From assembly GCA_900550035.1 (NCBI GenBank), contig URQS01000001.1, positions 1-64,000 on the forward strand: 64,000 bases of DNA, given 5' to 3'. The position numbers and the translations under genes were made by a program. Positions 61,717 through 64,000 of this stretch are shown here, piece by piece. The stretch is from an uncultured Prevotella sp. GTDB lineage: Bacteria > Bacteroidota > Bacteroidia > Bacteroidales > Bacteroidaceae. Position 1 is the stretch's first letter; each line of letters opens with the position of its first letter. The notes beneath the pieces were generated by a model. It saw only the letters and a program-made list of their open reading frames with translations. It was not told where the DNA came from and did no database searches.

Positions 61717-63018
61717 TTATTGAATATTTTGTTCTTCCCATAAGACGGTTTCTTGAGAGAGGACAGGGCGAAGGTGATGTGGTGTTTCAGCAGAATTATC
61801 TGTACTTATTCTTATATAGGCAATGCCGCCCGAATATCCTAAAAACTCTAATGTTGTAGCATTAGAATTCTGATTATCCTTATCAGAAAGCAAATAGACT
61901 GATTCTATATAACTTTCATAACTTATATCTTTACCACGTAGGTATATCTCATTTTTTGTATATCCTGGTTGTAAACCTTTGAATGTAAATCCATGTGTAT
62001 TATTGATATATGTATAAGTGGATTGTACAATTTTATCACTAACAGTTTGATCTGTAAGTGAGCTTACGTCACTAGCCGATGGAGTGCGCCAAAGAGAACC
62101 CCAAACGTAATTATTGCCTTGTTTAACATCTTCATTCCATGACATCATTTTTGCCACGTCTTCTGTAGCGATTCTCGGACCACCAATCCACAACTGTTTC
62201 CAGTTGATAGTCTTCGTTGTACCATCTGCTAATTTAGCAGTAGCAGTACCAGTAGTAGGACCAGAAGTCAGAGTATAGTATTTGCCGGCGGTGAGGCCTG
62301 CATCTTTTGTGGTCTTAAAACATCTATCATTATTCCAAACCTCAATCTTCACATCTGCAGGAACAATAACATAATATATTCCGGCATTGCCATTGCTTTT
62401 CTTCTGGAATACAGATACCTTTTCGGTGCTTGTTTCTACATCGAAGCCAGCCTCATCCTTCTTAGCTTTCAGACCCGACACAAAATTGCCGTCAGCAGTC
62501 TTCAGATAGATGTCGCACGGGCCGTAGTCGTCCACCTTAACGATGCGGAGCACGGCTGCCTTTGCTTTCATATTGATAGTGAGGCCTTCGGCACCGGTTG
62601 TAGCTTTTTCGGTAGCACCTGCCAAAGCGTAGAGCTTAGCAGCAGAAACTTCTGTGCCTGCCTGATTGGTGAGGTCGATGGTGGTGCTTGGATAATAGGC
62701 ATACCAGTTGGCAGCAGATGATGTCACCTTGGCATCGGTGCTTGAGAAAGTGTCGCCACTCTTAGTGAATGTGTAATAATCGTTGATGGTGTTGTTGCCA
62801 ACCTTAACATTGTCGTCGTCGGTGAAAGCGAATGTCCATGTACCTGTTTCCTTTGTGTCTAATGTAGCGCGTGTGTCTGTCTGCTCTACATTGGCAATAA
62901 GGGTCATGCCCTTGCCCTGACCGTTGTTTGAATCGTCGTTGTCGTTGTTGATATCGCTGCTGCACGATGTGAAAATAGTGGCTATCGCAGCCAATGCGAT
63001 TAATAAAGTCTTTTTCAT
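61717..63018 (-). CDS. fimbrillin-like surface lipoprotein
   Basis: A 433-residue lipoprotein (signal peptide MKKTLLIALAAIATIFTSC, lipidated Cys19) followed by an Asp/Asn-rich spacer. The N-terminal 250 residues resemble fimbrillin-like proteins of Bacteroidales (TRATLDTKETGTWTFAFTDD, WYAYYPSTTIDLT, AGKYYTLT). The C-terminal 180 residues (QLWIGGPRIATEDVAKMMSW, VWGSLWRTPSASDVSSLTD, LRPVLSQE) look like a FISUMP-type or lectin-like domain. It is probably surface-exposed and adhesive; this is inference. The upstream 48-residue gene is likely cotranscribed. Confidence 0.75.
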   Translation of the reverse strand: MKKTLLIALAAIATIFTSCSSDINNDNDDSNNGQGKGMTLIANVEQTDTRATLDTKETGTWTFAFTDDDNVKVGNNTINDYYTFTKSGDTFSSTDAKVTSSAANWYAYYPSTTIDLTNQAGTEVSAAKLYALAGATEKATTGAEGLTINMKAKAAVLRIVKVDDYGPCDIYLKTADGNFVSGLKAKKDEAGFDVETSTEKVSVFQKKSNGNAGIYYVIVPADVKIEVWNNDRCFKTTKDAGLTAGKYYTLTSGPTTGTATAKLADGTTKTINWKQLWIGGPRIATEDVAKMMSWNEDVKQGNNYVWGSLWRTPSASDVSSLTDQTVSDKIVQSTYTYINNTHGFTFKGLQPGYTKNEIYLRGKDISYESYIESVYLLSDKDNQNSNATTLEFLGYSGGIAYIRISTDNSAETPHHLRPVLSQETVLWEEQNIQ

Positions 63019-63096
63019 TACCTTTGTAATTCTTATTGCTCTCTTTGTGTTATCTTACTACTTACTTATCGTTTTTCTTAAGCGTTGTTAGATTTT

Positions 63097-63243
63097 TTAC
63101 TCCCAAACGTCGTCTCCGTCGCCTGATGTAATATCGTTATCGGGGGTAAAACCACCTGTTGCTGCCTCACCGCTACCGGCAAGAATTGCTTGGGGTTCAA
63201 TCATAATAACACTAATCTGTGGTTTCAGATATGGCTTTTTCAT
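63097..63243 (-). CDS. 48-residue peptide with ILAGSG motif
   Basis: A small open frame: MKKPYLKPQISVIMIEPQAI, then LAGSGEAATGGFTPDNDITS and an acidic end GDGDDVWE. Short Bacteroidales proteins of the form MKKxYxxPxxxV...LLAGS are frequent, often before surface-protein or secretion genes; their role is not settled. The tail is acidic and glycine-rich, without a normal signal peptide. It is 78 bases upstream of the fimbrillin-like lipoprotein on the same strand. A precursor or leader peptide cut after the Gly-Ser-Gly is possible but unproven. Confidence 0.65.
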   Translation of the reverse strand: MKKPYLKPQISVIMIEPQAILAGSGEAATGGFTPDNDITSGDGDDVWE

Positions 63244-63389
63244 TTTGTAATAAAAATGTTAGAATTAATAATTAAAAAAATTAAAATCTCTTATTGTATT
63301 ATAGTCTTTTTATAACGCTCCAATGTGTCTGTAACTCTCTGTATTACACCTAAAAGCATTTATCGTATAACGCGTACTTTGTACAAATT

Positions 63390-63398
63390 GCAAAGTTA
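63390..63398 (-). promoter_or_regulatory. -7 promoter element of the small peptide/lipoprotein operon
   Basis: On the minus strand TAACTTTGC, about 147 bases before the peptide ATG, implying a leader RNA of roughly 140 bases. The -33 element is unclear. Confidence 0.5.
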
Positions 63399-63518
63399 CA
63401 TATTTTTCTTCTAAATTATTATATTTATTCGCTTTTTTTTAATGTTACAATTCTATTACAAATATTTTGTAAGTAACAAAAGTCAATTATACGGGCTGAA
63501 AGCCCAATAAGCTCATAG

Positions 63519-63693
63519 GAGGGTGTGTCAAAATTGAAGTTAAAAGAAGTTTGGGCTTCGCCCGAAGTTAACAGAAGTTAGCGGACATATGTATAAATTG
63601 CTGAAAATAAAGCATTTGTCTGTTAACTTCCATCCATCGTAGATGGATTAACTTCTTCTTAACTTCCTATAACTCCTATTTTGACACACCCTC
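63519..63693. mobile_element. 175-bp MITE-like element, copy 2
   Basis: Opposite orientation and identical length to copy 1 at 49.2 kb, with termini GAGGGTGTGTCAAAAT and ATTTTGACACACCCTC. It shares almost all internal sequence, including TAACTTCCATCCATCGTAGA. It is followed directly by hairpin repeat copy C. Confidence 0.85.
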
Positions 63694-63775
63694 TGTACGG
63701 ATTGATAAAAGCAAAACGCCCTGCAAGGGCAAAAGCATTGATAATTAACGCTTTTGCCCTTACAGGGCGCATTGG
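63694..63775. repeat. covarying hairpin repeat, copy C
   Basis: The stem 63718-63738 with 63748-63768 has two mismatches; the TGTACGGATTGA lead is shared with copy B. Further right, 63795-63865 has a GC-rich palindromic stretch (AGGGCGGTGCCCT) and an extra TTTTGACACACCCTCC end like the MITE terminus. Confidence 0.8.
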
Positions 63776-63900
63776 TATTTGTGATACTTTTACCACAGGG
63801 CGGTGCCCTGGGCTATGTGCTTCTGCCCCTTCGGTGCGTGCTGCTTTGACTTTTGACACACCCTCCTCCTATAGATTGTCATATACGTTATTTGAAAAAC

Positions 63901-63939
63901 AAAAAAAGGCGCAACCCCAATTGCTTGGAATTGCGCCTT
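63901..63939 (-). terminator. intrinsic terminator of the right-edge gene
   Basis: AAGGCGCAA pairs with TTGCGCCTT, with an inner CCAA/TTGG stem. On the minus strand it is followed by seven T. It lies 21 bases after the stop codon of the partial gene. Confidence 0.88.
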
Positions 63940-63960
63940 GATATAGTTGAATCAGCGATA

Positions 63961-64000
63961 TTATTTCACTTCAACTGCCTCTGCCATTGCAGCCTCTTCC
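63961..64000 (-). CDS. C-terminal end of a gene running off the window
   Basis: The minus strand reads EEAAMAEAVEVK then stop, the last 12 codons of a gene that starts outside the window. The Ala/Glu/Val-rich tail and the strong terminator after it would suit a highly expressed protein such as a ribosomal protein, but the fragment is too short to identify. Confidence 0.6.
   Translation of the reverse strand, partial: EEAAMAEAVEVK

Noticed and set aside
1..64000. tRNA, rRNA or riboswitch genes
   Set aside because: No cloverleaf, rRNA segment or recognisable riboswitch was seen in the intergenic regions, though a covariance-model search was not possible.

Overview
The window looks like a chromosome segment from a Prevotella-like member of the Bacteroidales. 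The evidence is two SusC/SusD pairs, STN-SusC/FecR/ECF-sigma signalling, promoters of the Bacteroidetes type (TTTG, about 19-20 bases, TAnnTTTG), almost no Shine-Dalgarno sequences, the insert-containing IspG, and the gene orders acpP-fabF-rnc and pyrE-SRPBCC-argH. No rRNA, tRNA, transposase, integrase or CRISPR array was seen.

Layout. 0.1-8.2 kb is housekeeping: topA on the minus strand, then a conserved unknown, rpoN, a PAP2-like membrane protein, purE and ispG. 8.4-20.6 kb, all on the minus strand, is a glycan-use locus read from right to left: ECF sigma factor, FecR anti-sigma (broken by a frameshift), SusC with an STN signalling domain, SusD, a GH20 hexosaminidase, an FAD oxidoreductase and a secreted endonuclease/exonuclease/phosphatase-family protein. 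20.9-35 kb is an accessory region: an AAA ATPase, a gene-poor kilobase full of small repeats, then ten closely packed plus-strand genes (23.26-34.66 kb) forming a restriction/defence operon. 35.5-51.4 kb returns to ordinary chromosome: terC, a GH3-family gene, envelope lipoproteins, a papain-like protease, a second SusCD pair, a HAD phosphatase, pyrE, an SRPBCC protein and argH. 51.4-64 kb holds an outer-membrane receptor, a Fic protein with a striking palindromic operator, rnc-fabF-acpP, metG, a DUF4143 ATPase, a small peptide gene with a lipoprotein gene, and the end of one more gene at the right edge.

The most interesting system is the defence operon. In order it encodes an XRE regulator, a 49-residue protein, an Mrr-like nuclease, two m5C methyltransferases, a DUF3883-type nuclease-fold protein, a McrB-like motor, a McrC/DUF2357-like nuclease, an unrecognised soluble protein paired with a four-helix membrane protein, and an AlbA_2/winged-helix regulator. 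The methyltransferase-methyltransferase-X-McrB-McrC core matches the BsuMI and LlaJI restriction systems. The soluble plus tetraspan pair has the architecture of membrane-acting abortive-infection pairs (RexAB, Kiwa) but was not matched to either family.

The intergenic DNA is unusually structured: five copies of a G-quadruplex-forming repeat, three copies of a hairpin with compensatory base changes, two identical-length 175-bp MITE-like elements, arrays with exact 22-bp and 33-bp periods, and several families of degenerate 7-bp repeats.
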